Positions 35,098-45,588 of a stretch of DNA of 64,000 nucleotides are shown here, piece by piece. The stretch is taken from assembly GCA_963920575.1 (NCBI GenBank), contig OY986974.1:5216729-5280728 (forward strand), read 5' to 3'. The notes beneath the pieces are model-generated. The model was not told the origin of the DNA. It ran no database searches and saw only the letters and a program-made list of their open reading frames with translations. Both the position numbers and the translations under genes were made by a program. Positions within the stretch are counted from its first letter, which is position 1, and every line of letters starts with the position of its first letter. This stretch comes from Narthecium ossifragum (taxonomy: Eukaryota; Streptophyta; Magnoliopsida; Dioscoreales; Nartheciaceae).

Positions 35098-37397
35098 TGT
35101 CGCGCCCCGACCCGCGTAGGCCCAACCGGGCCGGGCGACGCGAACCGGAACTTAACCTACTGCGGAAATTTGGCGAGGTTTCCCTCTAATCGTAGTGATT
35201 ACCCTAATAAGCATAATCATCCTGTAATAAACAACAATTATAAAGCTCAACACACAAAGATGGAATATAGTACAAATTCTCAAACAGGGAATGTTATACA
35301 AAATCGCTCCCGTAGGAGACTATCTAACCAAGGTGTACACGGACAGATCACAGCTCCTCAAGCTCCGCCAGACGCCGCCACGTCACCAAACACCTGCCCG
35401 GTAGGGGCAACCGAAGAAGAGCTAGCGCCAGCACCTGCAAAACGCAGCCCGGGTAGGTGTGAGCACTAAGCTCAGCAGGGACACTACACTACGACACTCA
35501 CAAAGGAAGGGAACACAACAGTGTCGTCCCCAAGCAAAGCCTAGGTGTATCACAGGGGTCCCATAACCCCACCGGATACCCCTGAGAGCCCCAGTCGTGG
35601 TCTTCTAGCGAACTGGTCACACACTGGGTCACACTCAGTAAGACAGGAAACGGCACTGCCAACTCACGACAGGATCCTGGGCACTGTCGGCGGGTAGCAC
35701 CGCTGGGTAGTCACACCTGCCACCCAAGAGTTCTAGAAGGATTGGGTACCGGCTACACCACGACTTGGCTCAAGGCCGACACGACCTCTAAACATCAAGC
35801 ACAACAGTATTCATGTCCAACTAACCCTATCATCGAAAAGACTGAATACTACAAATCGAGTCCTGGACCAAGCTACCCGCACGGTCCTAAGAGATAGATC
35901 CGGGCTACCCGGAAGCCTCGGATCGGCAACGCCCTAACAGATGCAACTAATGCACAACACAATGCATGCTATGAACATGCGCAGAAAAGATACATGTAAG
36001 CATGCAGCAGGATGTGATGATATAAATACAAGGTCTGGGCACGGCACCCTGCCGGCCCGGGGTGGTGAACAGATAAATAAGGTCTAAGGACTGCTGTAGT
36101 GGTACCACTACCAACCGCCAGCAGTCCACACAACACCTGCACCGGGAAACAACCCCGCAAACAACAGTTCACAATGTGCAACAAGTAATGTGGCCCTCGG
36201 CGAACGCCGGCGTGAGAGGCTAGGGAAAGCAGTAGGGCCACCCGCCCGTTTATTCTAAACATCCCGGGAGTCATCACTCCCCCGGTTCACCATTGCCCCT
36301 ATATAGGGCTAACATGCTTAATGTTATGTACAAGGTATAAAACAATAAAGAAAACCAACATACAAAGCCCCTTGGGCAAAACTAGTCAAAACCCTCTCTT
36401 CTACCAAAGGATCGATCATCCCCTAGGGTAGGATCGATCCTCTCAGCAACAGAGAGTAAAGCCTCACTGTCGAGACAAAAGGATCGATCTTTCCTCTCAG
36501 GAGGATCGATCATTTTCGCGACAGAGAGCACCCTTCAGATCGCACCACGAGTGATCGATCCTTCCTCACAGGAGGATCGATCCTCTTCGCGACGAAGGAC
36601 AGCCATGCTCCCCAAGAACCAGGATCGATCCTCACCAAACTGATGATCGATCCTTCATCGGGCGGAGCATGACCAACCCAGAAGATCGATCCTTCCTCAA
36701 GGGAAGATCGATCATGATGGGTTCCGCGGCGTCCTTCCGGCGAAGAATACCGCCGGAAGAGACAACCAAAAACCACGAAACTCTGGGATCTGATAGATCA
36801 GGATCTCACGAGTCCAAAACCGGCAAAAACACAGAAAACCAACAACTATATACGCAGATCTAAGCAATAAACCACAGATCAAACCGGAAAACTCAAAACC
36901 CCGAAGAGAGATGTCGGTAGGATCCCTACCGGAGCAAACGCAGCTTAGATCCAAGCAGCTAGGCCTTGGATCGTCCTCAACGCCTTCGAAAATCCCAAGA
37001 TCCGAGCTCAAATCGCCGGGTTTTCAAAAGGATTTGAAGGAAGAAGGTTCGTCTGCTTTATAGGCAAACGAACCGACCTATGAAGGATCGATCCTTACCC
37101 AAGGAAGGATCGATCACCTCATGACGATCTCACTTGACTTTCTGGCACAAGAGGATCGATCTCTTAGCTAGAGAGGATCGATCCTTTGTGTGCTGAAAGC
37201 TAAACTTAGGCGAGAATTCAAGCCTAAGTCCGGATCTTTCGATCCCGGGTCCCACTAACCATTTTAAGCAAACATTACCACAAACAAGGTCAGTGTGTGT
37301 ACAAGCGCGAGTGTGGAACTAGCCTACAAGGTGCAATTTACCAAATTGCCCTTGCGGTCCACAGCGAGCCACAGGAGGGGAGGGACGGGTCCTCACA
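35098..37397 (-). mobile_element. Solo LTR (copy D), 2300 bp, with 5-bp target duplication
   Basis: On the plus strand it runs from TGTCGCGCCCCGACCC to GGGACGGGTCCTCACA and is flanked on both sides by TGCCA (35093-35097 and 37398-37402). An uninterrupted version of the site (CTATGACTCAGCTGCCACATGTGAG) survives at 39768-39792, which confirms the borders. On the minus strand a TATAAAG lies at 37056-37062, about 335 bp inside the sense start, so the LTR reads right to left. No internal coding region is present, hence a solo LTR. Confidence 0.85.
36410..37183 (-). repeat. Paired GATCGATC array, 22-bp spacing
   Basis: GATCGATC pairs start at 36410/36432, 36482/36504, 36553/36575, 36623/36645, 36684/36706, 37086/37108 and 37154/37176. 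All seven pairs are exactly 22 bp apart. The 14-bp spacers are mostly CCT/AGG-flanked partial palindromes. Five pairs are downstream of the TATA box in sense direction and two upstream. Confidence 0.9.
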
Positions 37398-38639
37398 TGC
37401 CACATGTGAGAAAATACATGAGTCAATCTTTATATGAGGCTATGGTTATAAAATAACCTTTGGGTTGTCCTACATGGATCTTACGTGACATGCTTTATCA
37501 TATGTGGAGCATACGTGGAGGGGAGAGTTAGTGAAGGAGGGGGGGGGGGGGGGGGGGGTAAGTAGTGAGGGAGGGGGTTAAGGGGTGGGTGGTTAGCGTG
37601 TCAGGTGGCACGGAGGCTCGCTAGTGTGTGTATATATATATATATATAAGAGATGGAATTTATTATATAAGATGAAGTGCATTCTATCAGGCGCCCTAGG
37701 ATGTCCAATTCAAGTTATACCATGATTTATAAAGTGATTGAGATGAAGGCACATGAAAGAGAGTAGTGAAGGGTGGTGGTTATCAGATGATTAGAAGAGT
37801 GAGAGGAGTAGTGGGAGGTAGTGGTTACCTGTGTCAGGTGGCACATGGGTCCCCACCTATACAAACATAAGGAGAAAGTTTTGAGTAGGGGAGGGAGATG
37901 AAGTCACATGAAAGGGAGTAGTGAAGGGTGGTGGTTATCAGATGATTAGAAGAGTGAGAGGAGTAGTGGTAGGTAGTGGTTACAACGTGTCAGGTGGCTC
38001 CACTTGGGCATATGAAAGGGAGTAGTGAAGCCACCCACTAACTTCCCCCTCCTCTCCATCAATCACCTCCCCCACTAACTGCCCCCCTCCACGTAGACTT
38101 CACGTTGGACTAAGCCTGTCATGTAGGATCCACGTAGGACAACGCAAGGGTTATTTTATAACCATCCTATCATATAAGGATGATTAGCAGGCCCACGTGC
38201 CACCTGGCACGGTAATCATCCACCCTTTAACTTTCATGTTAACTTCCTTGTTAACCACCCACCCTCCAACCCCCTTCTCCACTAACCCCTACTAACTTCC
38301 ATGTTAACTGCCCCCTCATCCCCATTAACCACCCCCCACTAACTTCCCCCTCCACGTAGGCTGCACATAGGACTAAGCCTGCCATGTAAGATCCACGTAG
38401 GACAACCAAAGGTTATTTTTTAACCATCCTGTCATATAAGGATGACTAGGTGAACCCCATGCCACATGGAACGGGTAAGGACCCCCATTAACCCCTTAAC
38501 CACCCACCCCTATGCCCCCTCTCTTCTCCTCTCTCTAGGACTCAGATGCCATGTGTCCCATTTTCTCCTCCTCTGTTTATGACTCAGCTGCCATATGTGA
38601 GAAAATACATTAGTCAGATTATGACTCATAAAAGTTGAT

Positions 38640-38676
<37 letters not shown>

Positions 38677-40500
38677 TTATATGAGGCTATGTTTATAAAA
38701 TAACCCTTGTGTTGTCCTACATGGATCTTACGTGACATGCTTTATCATATGTGGAGCATACGTGGAGGGGAGGGTTAGTGGGGGAGGAGGGGGGGAGTTA
38801 GTGTGGGAGGGGGTTAAGCGGTGTTGGGTTACCGTGTCAGGTGGCACGGAGGCTTGCTAGTGTGTATGTCTATATATATAAGAGATGGAATCTATTATAT
38901 AAGATGAAGTGCATTCTATCAGGCGCCCTAGGATGTCCAATTCAAGTTATACCATGATATATCAAGTGATTGAGATGAAGGCACATGAAAGAGAGTAGTG
39001 AAGGATGGTGGTTATCAGATGATTAGAAGAGTGAGAGGAGTAGTGGGAGGTAGTGGTTACCTGTGTCAGGTGGCACATGGGTCCCCACCTATACAGACAT
39101 AAGGAGAAAGTTTTGAGTAGGGGAGGGAGATGAAGCCACATGAAAGGGAGTAGTGAAGGGTGGTGGTTATAAGATGATTAGAAGAGTGAGAGGAGTAGTG
39201 GGAGGTAGTGGTTACAATGTGTCAGGTGGCTCGACTTAGGCATATGAAAGGGAGTAGTGAAGCCACCTACTAACTTCCCCCTACTCTCCATAAACCACCT
39301 CCCCCACTAACTTCCCCCCTCCACGTAGGCTTCACGTAGCACTAAGCCTGTCATGTAGGATCCACGTAGGACAACGCAAGGGTTATTTTATAACCATCCT
39401 GTCATATAAGGATGACTAGCGGGCTAACGTGCCACCTGGCACGGTAATCACCCACCCCTTAACTTTCATGTTAACTTCCTTGTTAACCACCCACCTCTCA
39501 ACCCGCTCCTTCACTAACCCCTACTAACTTCCATATTAACTGCCTCCTCATCCCCATTAACCACCTCCCCCACTAACTTCCCCCTCCACGTAGGCTCCTC
39601 ATAGGACTAGCCTGCCATGTATGATCCACGTAAGACAACCCAAGGTTATTTTATAACCATCCTGTCATATAAGGATGACTAAGTGAACCCCGTGCCACCT
39701 GGCACGGGTAAGGACCCCCATTAACCCCTTAACCACCCACCCCTATGCTCCCTCTCTTCTCCTCTCTCTATGACTCAGCTGCCACATGTGAGAAAATACA
39801 TGAGTCAGATTATGACTCATAAAATTTGATCTTATATATATATCAATCTTTATACGAGGCTATGGTTATAAAATAACCATTGGGTTTGTCCTACATGGAT
39901 CTTACGTGACATGCCTTATCATATGTGGAGCATATGTGGAGGGGGAGGGTTAGTGGGGGAGGAGGGAATTTGTGGGGGAGGGGGTTAAGGGGTGGGTGGT
40001 TACTGTGTCAGGTGGCAAGGAGGCCGCTAGTATATATATATAAGAGATGGAATCTATTATATAAGATGAGGTGCATTCTATCAGGTGCCCTAGGATGTCC
40101 AATTCAAGTTATACCATGATATATCAAGTGATTGTGATGAAGCCACATGAAAGAGAGTGGTGAAGGGTGGTGGTTATCCGATGATTAGAAGAGTGAGAGG
40201 AGTAGTGGGAGGTAGTGGTTACAATGTGTCAGGTGGCTCGACTTAGGCATATGAAAGGGAGTAGTGAAGCCACCCACTAACTTCCCCCTCCTCTCCATAA
40301 ACCACCTCCCCCACTAACTTCCCCTCCACGTAGGCTTCACGTAGGACTAAGCCTGTCATGTAGGATCCACGTAGGACAACGCAAGGGTTATTTTATAACC
40401 ATACTGTCATATAAGGATGACTAGCGGGCTAACGTGCCACCTGGCACAGTAATCACCCACCCCTTAACTTTCATGTTAACTTCGTTGTTAACCAGCCACC
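37398..40500 (+). repeat. 1.19-kb tandem repeat of inverted modules
   Basis: Units begin with GAGAAAATACAT at about 37407, 38598 and 39788 (period about 1190 bp), the third cut at 40500 by the Copia element. Within a unit, a forward block (CATGTAGGATCCACGTAGG ... GGTTATTTTATAACC) and a reverse block (GGTTATAAAATAACC ... CCTACATGGATCTTACG) form a large imperfect inverted repeat, with a TA-dinucleotide run between unit parts. No coding sequence. A run of about 20 G lies at 37541-37558. Confidence 0.85.
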
Positions 40501-40924
40501 CCTTAATGTGGTCTAATTATAACTTGAGTAGGTTTAACTCTTGAGTCAAGTCCTGATTCTACTAAAAGAGCCCAATTAATCAGAGTCCTATTCCCACTCA
40601 GATGATGGAGTTTAACCTCAATTAGAGTTCTAGTCTTATGATGGTTGGACACTTTCACTTCTATATATATGAGGCCCTGGTCCCTTTCTCTACTCACGGT
40701 TTAAGCCTAAAGGATCCCCATCGTCCTTAAGCATAAAGGTTGAAGAGTGAGATTAAGAGAGAGAAGACCAGTCCAGCCTACCGTCTTGAGTAGGCGGTAC
40801 AACGATGAACGGAGTCATCGTATTATATACACGATGATGGAAGGTATCATTTATTTCCGCATTATATTATTGCTTTACGTGAATATAGTGTAGAAGATCT
40901 AGCATGACAGTATAATTGCTAACA
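40501..40924 (+). repeat. Copia 5' LTR, first 14 bases missing
   Basis: 424 bp aligned without gaps to 48044-48467. It ends GCTAACA, just before the primer site. A TATATATATGAGG promoter-like stretch lies at 40663. Confidence 0.9.
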
Positions 40925-40926
40925 AT

Positions 40927-40940
40927 TGGTATCAGAGCCA
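40927..40940 (+). other. Copia primer-binding site
   Basis: TGGTATCAGAGCCA, complementary to the initiator-methionine tRNA, two bases after the LTR. Confidence 0.92.
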
Positions 40941-41569
40941 GGTTTATACCTATATTCATGTAAAGTTTTTCCACGAATTTTCGGATTTTCTGGTTGGGTT
41001 TTCAGATTTTTCGGAATTCATATAATGATTATTCGGATTTATTCAAGGTTTTATTAATTCCAAAAATAATATTTTAATAGTTATAATATTTAGAGGTTGG
41101 GGCGGCCAGGGTTGGCCGCCAAACCTTGGATCAATGGCTTTAGCCACTTGATCCACCCCTAACGCCTAACGGCGTCGAGGAGCCGTTCTCCGGCGACCTC
41201 GGCCCCGAACGGCGACGGCGAGGCTTGCATGCGGTTGCTCCGGCGGTCGCGACATCACCTCGCCGGTCTTCTTCGACCCCGGCATCGCCCCAAAGCTCGA
41301 CGACGACCTCCCAGTCGGGATCTCCGGCTTCGGGCGTCGCCAACGTGCAGCTAGCCACCGGCATTGGCCGGATTAAAGAGGCGGCGGCGGCGCATCAAGA
41401 CGACGGCGGTAGGGTTTCGTCTGATCGAAGGAGAGGGGAGGAAGGAGATGAGGTTAGCGGGTTTCGGGTTTCGGGTTTCAGGATCCGAACTCGTTTAACC
41501 CATTTAAGTTTTACTGCTTATTGGTTTTCGGGTTTGTGGGTTTGAAACCCGTTTCAGTTTTAAAGTAAC
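40941..41569 (+). other. Copia leader ahead of the inserted MULE
   Basis: Untranslated leader. It contains a GC-rich stretch at 41150-41350 and a triple GGGTTTC run at 41459-41480. No protein is supported. Its last nine bases, TAAAGTAAC, are the MULE target duplication. The leader resumes at 43268 and runs to gag. Confidence 0.6.
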
Positions 41570-41715
41570 GGGATTTTTGCATTCCGGTACCATGTATTTT
41601 TCCAAGAATGCACTTTGGTACCATCAAGTTTTGGATTTGCAATTTAATACTACCGAGTTATAAATTAAGTGAAATTTAATGCCGATCGCCAACTCCGTTA
41701 GTATAAGTTGACGGG

Positions 41716-41747
41716 AAACCGCTCACGTGCGCGCACGTGAGCGGTTT
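41716..41747. repeat. Perfect 32-bp palindrome with two G-boxes
   Basis: Starts AAACCGCTCACGTGCG and is followed by its exact reverse complement. Each half contains CACGTG. A tandem of three CACCCGTTTCCC(GGG) words follows at 41750-41802. Confidence 0.95.
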
Positions 41748-42475
41748 TACACCCGTTTCCCGGGTTTTTCACCCGTTTCCCGGGTTTTGCACCCGTTTCC
41801 CACTTTTCTTCTCTCCTCCTCTACTTCTCTCGGCTCCGGCTAATTAGTCATAGCTCCCTCGCGGAGGTTCTCCCGCAATGGCGTCGAGGAGACCTTCTGC
41901 TCGTCGAAGATAAGGGAGAACATCGAGGATCCCTCCCTCGCCGATCTCTTCTCTCCCTGTGGTGGAAGGCTCACCAGCCTCAACAGCCGGAAGCTCCCCA
42001 TCCTTCGCTATCTCCAACTCAGTGCCGAGAGAGGAGTCCTTTACAGGGTACGCACCAACCCAATCGTTGGCAAGGCATCGGCTCTCCGAGGCATGTCGGA
42101 AGAGGTGCTGATGAACTCCTACAGGATCTTGAGGGAAGAAGCGAGGAGGTTGAAGCACAACAGAGGCGAGGAGATGCGCATCTTATCAGCGAGGAGGTGC
42201 TGATAAACGGAATAAAGGCCTCCTGTATGATGAAATGAGGAGCTCGATAGGGAGATCGGGGAGCTTCGACGGGGAGATCGACGGGGTGATCGACGAGGAG
42301 GAGCTCGACGGGGAGATCGGCGAGCTTCGACGGGGAGATCGACGGCTCAAGGACTCCATCTCTTCTTCTTCTACTCCTCCTCTGCTCCAGCTCCTTCACC
42401 TCCTACGCTCCTCCTCTCTTCTTCTTCTCCTCCTCCTCCTCCCACCACCCACGTTGTCCTTGATCAACGGCGTTC

Positions 42476-42742
42476 ATGGGGTGCCCGTTTTCTCCGGAAG
42501 AAGTGATCGAAGGAGTGGTGGAGGAGATCGTGAAGCTGTGTAGCTTCGAGAACCTGAGAAGCTTGGAAGTGAATGAGATGGGAGCGAGTGGAGGCAAGTA
42601 TTTGGGCTTGATCATCAACAACTCCCCGTTCTTCCGCAAAGGCAAGGTGGGTGATTGGGTGGAGCATCTGACTCCCGAGATGGGTCGGAGGTTTGACCGG
42701 ATCAACCAAGAGAAGCTTCAGGGCTCCGGCCTGAGCTTTGCC
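42476..42742 (+). pseudogene. Captured sulfotransferase C-terminal fragment
   Basis: The frame encodes a stretch typical of the C-terminus of plant cytosolic sulfotransferases: PFSPEEVIEGVVEEIVKLCS, then FFRKGKVGDWVEHLTPEM with the conserved RKGxxGDW signature that contacts PAPS, and EEKLQGSGLSF-like ending. The N-terminal half is missing and the open frame then runs into low complexity. It is a captured exon piece, not a working enzyme. Confidence 0.8.
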
Positions 42743-44026
42743 GACAGTGCTGCCATGATGCTGAATGCAACTAGCTCTACTGGTGGGAGGGCCGGATGAG
42801 GAGGACGAGCAGAGGTGGAGGAGGGGGAGGAGGAGAAGAAGAAGAAGAAGAAGAAGAAGAGAAGAGGAGGAGGAAGAGCCGGAGGGCCGGATGAGGAGGA
42901 CGAGCAGACTAGGAGGAGGAGGAGGGCCGGATGAGGAGGCCGAGCAGAGGGGGAGGAGAAGAAGAAGAAGAGAGGAGGTGGAGGAGGAGGAGGAGCCGAA
43001 GCGGAGGAGTTGGTGCATGACCCCTCGCATGCACACGACCCCTACGCGCGGCCACGCATTCGCACGCACGATGACTAACTCGACGGACGACCCCTCGCAT
43101 GCACGGTGATGTCACCAGTTTTCCGTCAGGCCACATGACACCATTTGAGGGATCGGATTACTTTGCTCTGGTATTATAACTCGGTGGTATTAAATTACAA
43201 ATCCAAAACTTGATGGTACCAAAGTGCATTCCTGGAAAATTACATGGTACCGGAATGCAAAAATCCCTAAAGTAACTGTTGAGTTTTTTTGCAGAAACCA
43301 CCCTGTGTTTTATGGTATTTACGTTTTCTGCCTAATGCTTTATACTGCTTCAATTTCTGAACTTTTGGAGGGTTTTTTTGCGATAGCTTTCTTTAAGTTA
43401 GCATAACTTTGTCGTTTTAGGTCCGTTTTTATCCCGATTTGAGCCATTTGACTCGTGAAAGTGTAGGGAATTTAAAGATGATATTATTGTTACCTGATTG
43501 CATGATGATAAATTATTTATTTATATTTATGTTATCATGCTATGAATTAAATTTAGCAATTCCGTTCACTATCACGACATTCAAGAGTTGTTTTCGCATA
43601 GCCCAAAGTGCCCGGAGCACTCTATGGATTAGGGTGGTGAATTGAGGGCTGACGGTCTTCTCTCTCTTGGAATTATATAAAGGTGCAATCTATTATAGTA
43701 AGCCCAAAGGTGACTGTGATAGGATGCAAAACTAAAAGTTGAGGTTTACTTACTTGTATTGCATAAAGATGGGGAGTTCTCTTGCCCAAAGGTGTGAATA
43801 ACCCCTGATCTATGTAATCAGTAAGATGAACCACTTATAGTATAACTAATATATGGATCACAGTCTTTGCATAATTTTATGTATATGTCATATTTGATCT
43901 TATGTTTTTTCATTATTCATATTATAGTTTCTTAAATGATTAATGGGAGACATGTATTGTTATGACATTATGTTATGGTATGACTGTGTGTTTAATTAGT
44001 TATTTTCGCTTATTGTGTCATAATTC

Positions 44027-45540
44027 TTGCCCAAAGGTGTTTTATGGTTATGCAATAAGTGTGTTTTGCGGAATTGTATTAAAGATATATGCATCATTAA
44101 ATTGACTGTAGATATACTTTATTCTACAACTATGACCCCTGCATCTCTGTCAACGCATCTTCCTAGCATTCCCCAACTGAATGGTTCTAATTATGGTGAT
44201 TGGCATGAGCAATTAGAAATTATCTTAGGATGCCTAGACTTGGATTTGGCCTTACGAGTTCCTAAACCTGATGATTTAACTCCCACTAGTTCTGATGCTG
44301 ATAAGGATTTTTATCATAAGTGGGAGCGGTCAAATAGATTGTCTCTTAAGATCATTCAAAACTCGATCTGTAGGATTATTAGAGCATCTATTCATGTTAA
44401 TGGCTCGACCTTTGATTTTCTTGCCTCTGTAGAAAAACAACATAGTGGATCTGATAAAGCTTTAGCTGGATCTTTAATGTCTCAATTGACCTCATTAAAG
44501 TATGATGGATTTAGTGGGGTGCGAAAGCATATTTTGAGTATGAGTAGTCAGCTGAGAAATTAAAAGGGCTAGGTATGGAAGTGTCTGCCACCTTTCTAGT
44601 CCAATTCATCCTTAACTCTCTCCCATCATAGTTTTTTCAATTTAAAATCTCTTATAACACACTTAAGGAACTATGGAATTTAAAGGAACTTATATCCCAA
44701 TGTGTGAATGAGGAGGAGAGGTTAAAGAGAGAAGGTTTTCCAACTGTTCACATGACTTCCCAAGAGCATTTTAAAGGCAAGAAGGTGAAGAAAGGAAATA
44801 AAGGACTCAACAATCCAGCATTTAAAGTTAAAGGACATCCTCGCAAATTGAGGTGTTTCTTCTGTAAAAAGGAGGGACATCTCAAGAAGGACTGTGAGAA
44901 GAGAAGAAATTGGTTTGAAATAAAGGGTATGCAACTAACTTTGGCATGTTTTGAAACCAATTTTATTAATGTTCCTTCTAATTCATGGTGGATTGATTCG
45001 GGTGCTGCAATTCATGTTTCAAATTGCATGCATGGATTTCTTTCAAGCCGTAAACCAAATCACAATGAGAAATGGATCTACATGGGGAACCGGGGGAAGT
45101 CAAAGGTCATTTTGATTGGGACCTACCGACTTATTACAGACTTCGGATTCACCATGGATCTTCAAGACACTTTTTATGTTCCTTCAGTATCTAGGAATCT
45201 TATTTCTGTTTCAAGACATGACTTAGATGGTTTTTCATCTAGTTTTGGAAACTCAAGTTTTAGATTGTTTAAAGATTCTGTTTTAGTTGGTACTACAAAC
45301 TTATGTGATGGTTTATATAAGTTAAATTTGGATGTGTCTTTTGCTCAATCTTTACTTGCCTTGAATATGAATGTTGGTATGAAACGTGGTATTATGGATG
45401 AGAGTTCATCTAGCTTGTGGCATAGGCGATTGGGTCACATATCGAAGGAGAGGATGACTAGATTGGTAAAGGAAGGAATTTTACCAAATCTAGACTTTAA
45501 TGATTTTCGTATGTGCACCAGTTGCATTAAAGGTAATTAA
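44027..45540 (+). pseudogene. Copia gag, zinc knuckle, protease and pre-integrase region
   Basis: The gag domain starts near the ATG at 44132 (LPSIPQLNGSNYGDWHEQLE) and runs to a frameshift near 44545. A TAG interrupts at about 44629, and the frame continues from 44704. The zinc knuckle CFFCKKEGHLKKDC is at about 44850-44895, the protease motif WWIDSGAAIHVSN at about 44986-45024, and the pre-integrase LWHRRLGHIS at about 45415-45445. A TAA at 45538 ends this frame. Confidence 0.88.
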
Positions 45541-45588
45541 ATTAAAAGTCATAAGAAACATGCCACTAGAAGCCATGAACTCTTAGAA

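Larger units (their letters stand above)
41570..43267. mobile_element. Pack-MULE 1 inside the Copia leader
   Basis: 1698 bp with terminal inverted repeats of about 88 bp (GGGATTTTTGCATTCCGGTA at both ends, about four mismatches) and a perfect 9-bp target duplication TAAAGTAAC (41561-41569 and 43268-43276), diagnostic of Mutator-like elements. The interior is GC-rich host-gene-like sequence without a transposase. It includes a sulfotransferase fragment, a 32-bp palindrome and GA-rich low complexity (42790-43010). Confidence 0.92.

Noticed and set aside
35098..37397. A complete small retrotransposon in place of a solo LTR
   Set aside because: No primer site, polypurine tract or repeated ends inside the 2300 bp; one promoter and one pair of TG/CA ends fit a solo LTR.
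42765..43109. Glu/Arg-rich and Ser/Leu-rich frames in Pack-MULE 1
   Set aside because: They translate GA-rich microsatellite-like DNA and have no domain.
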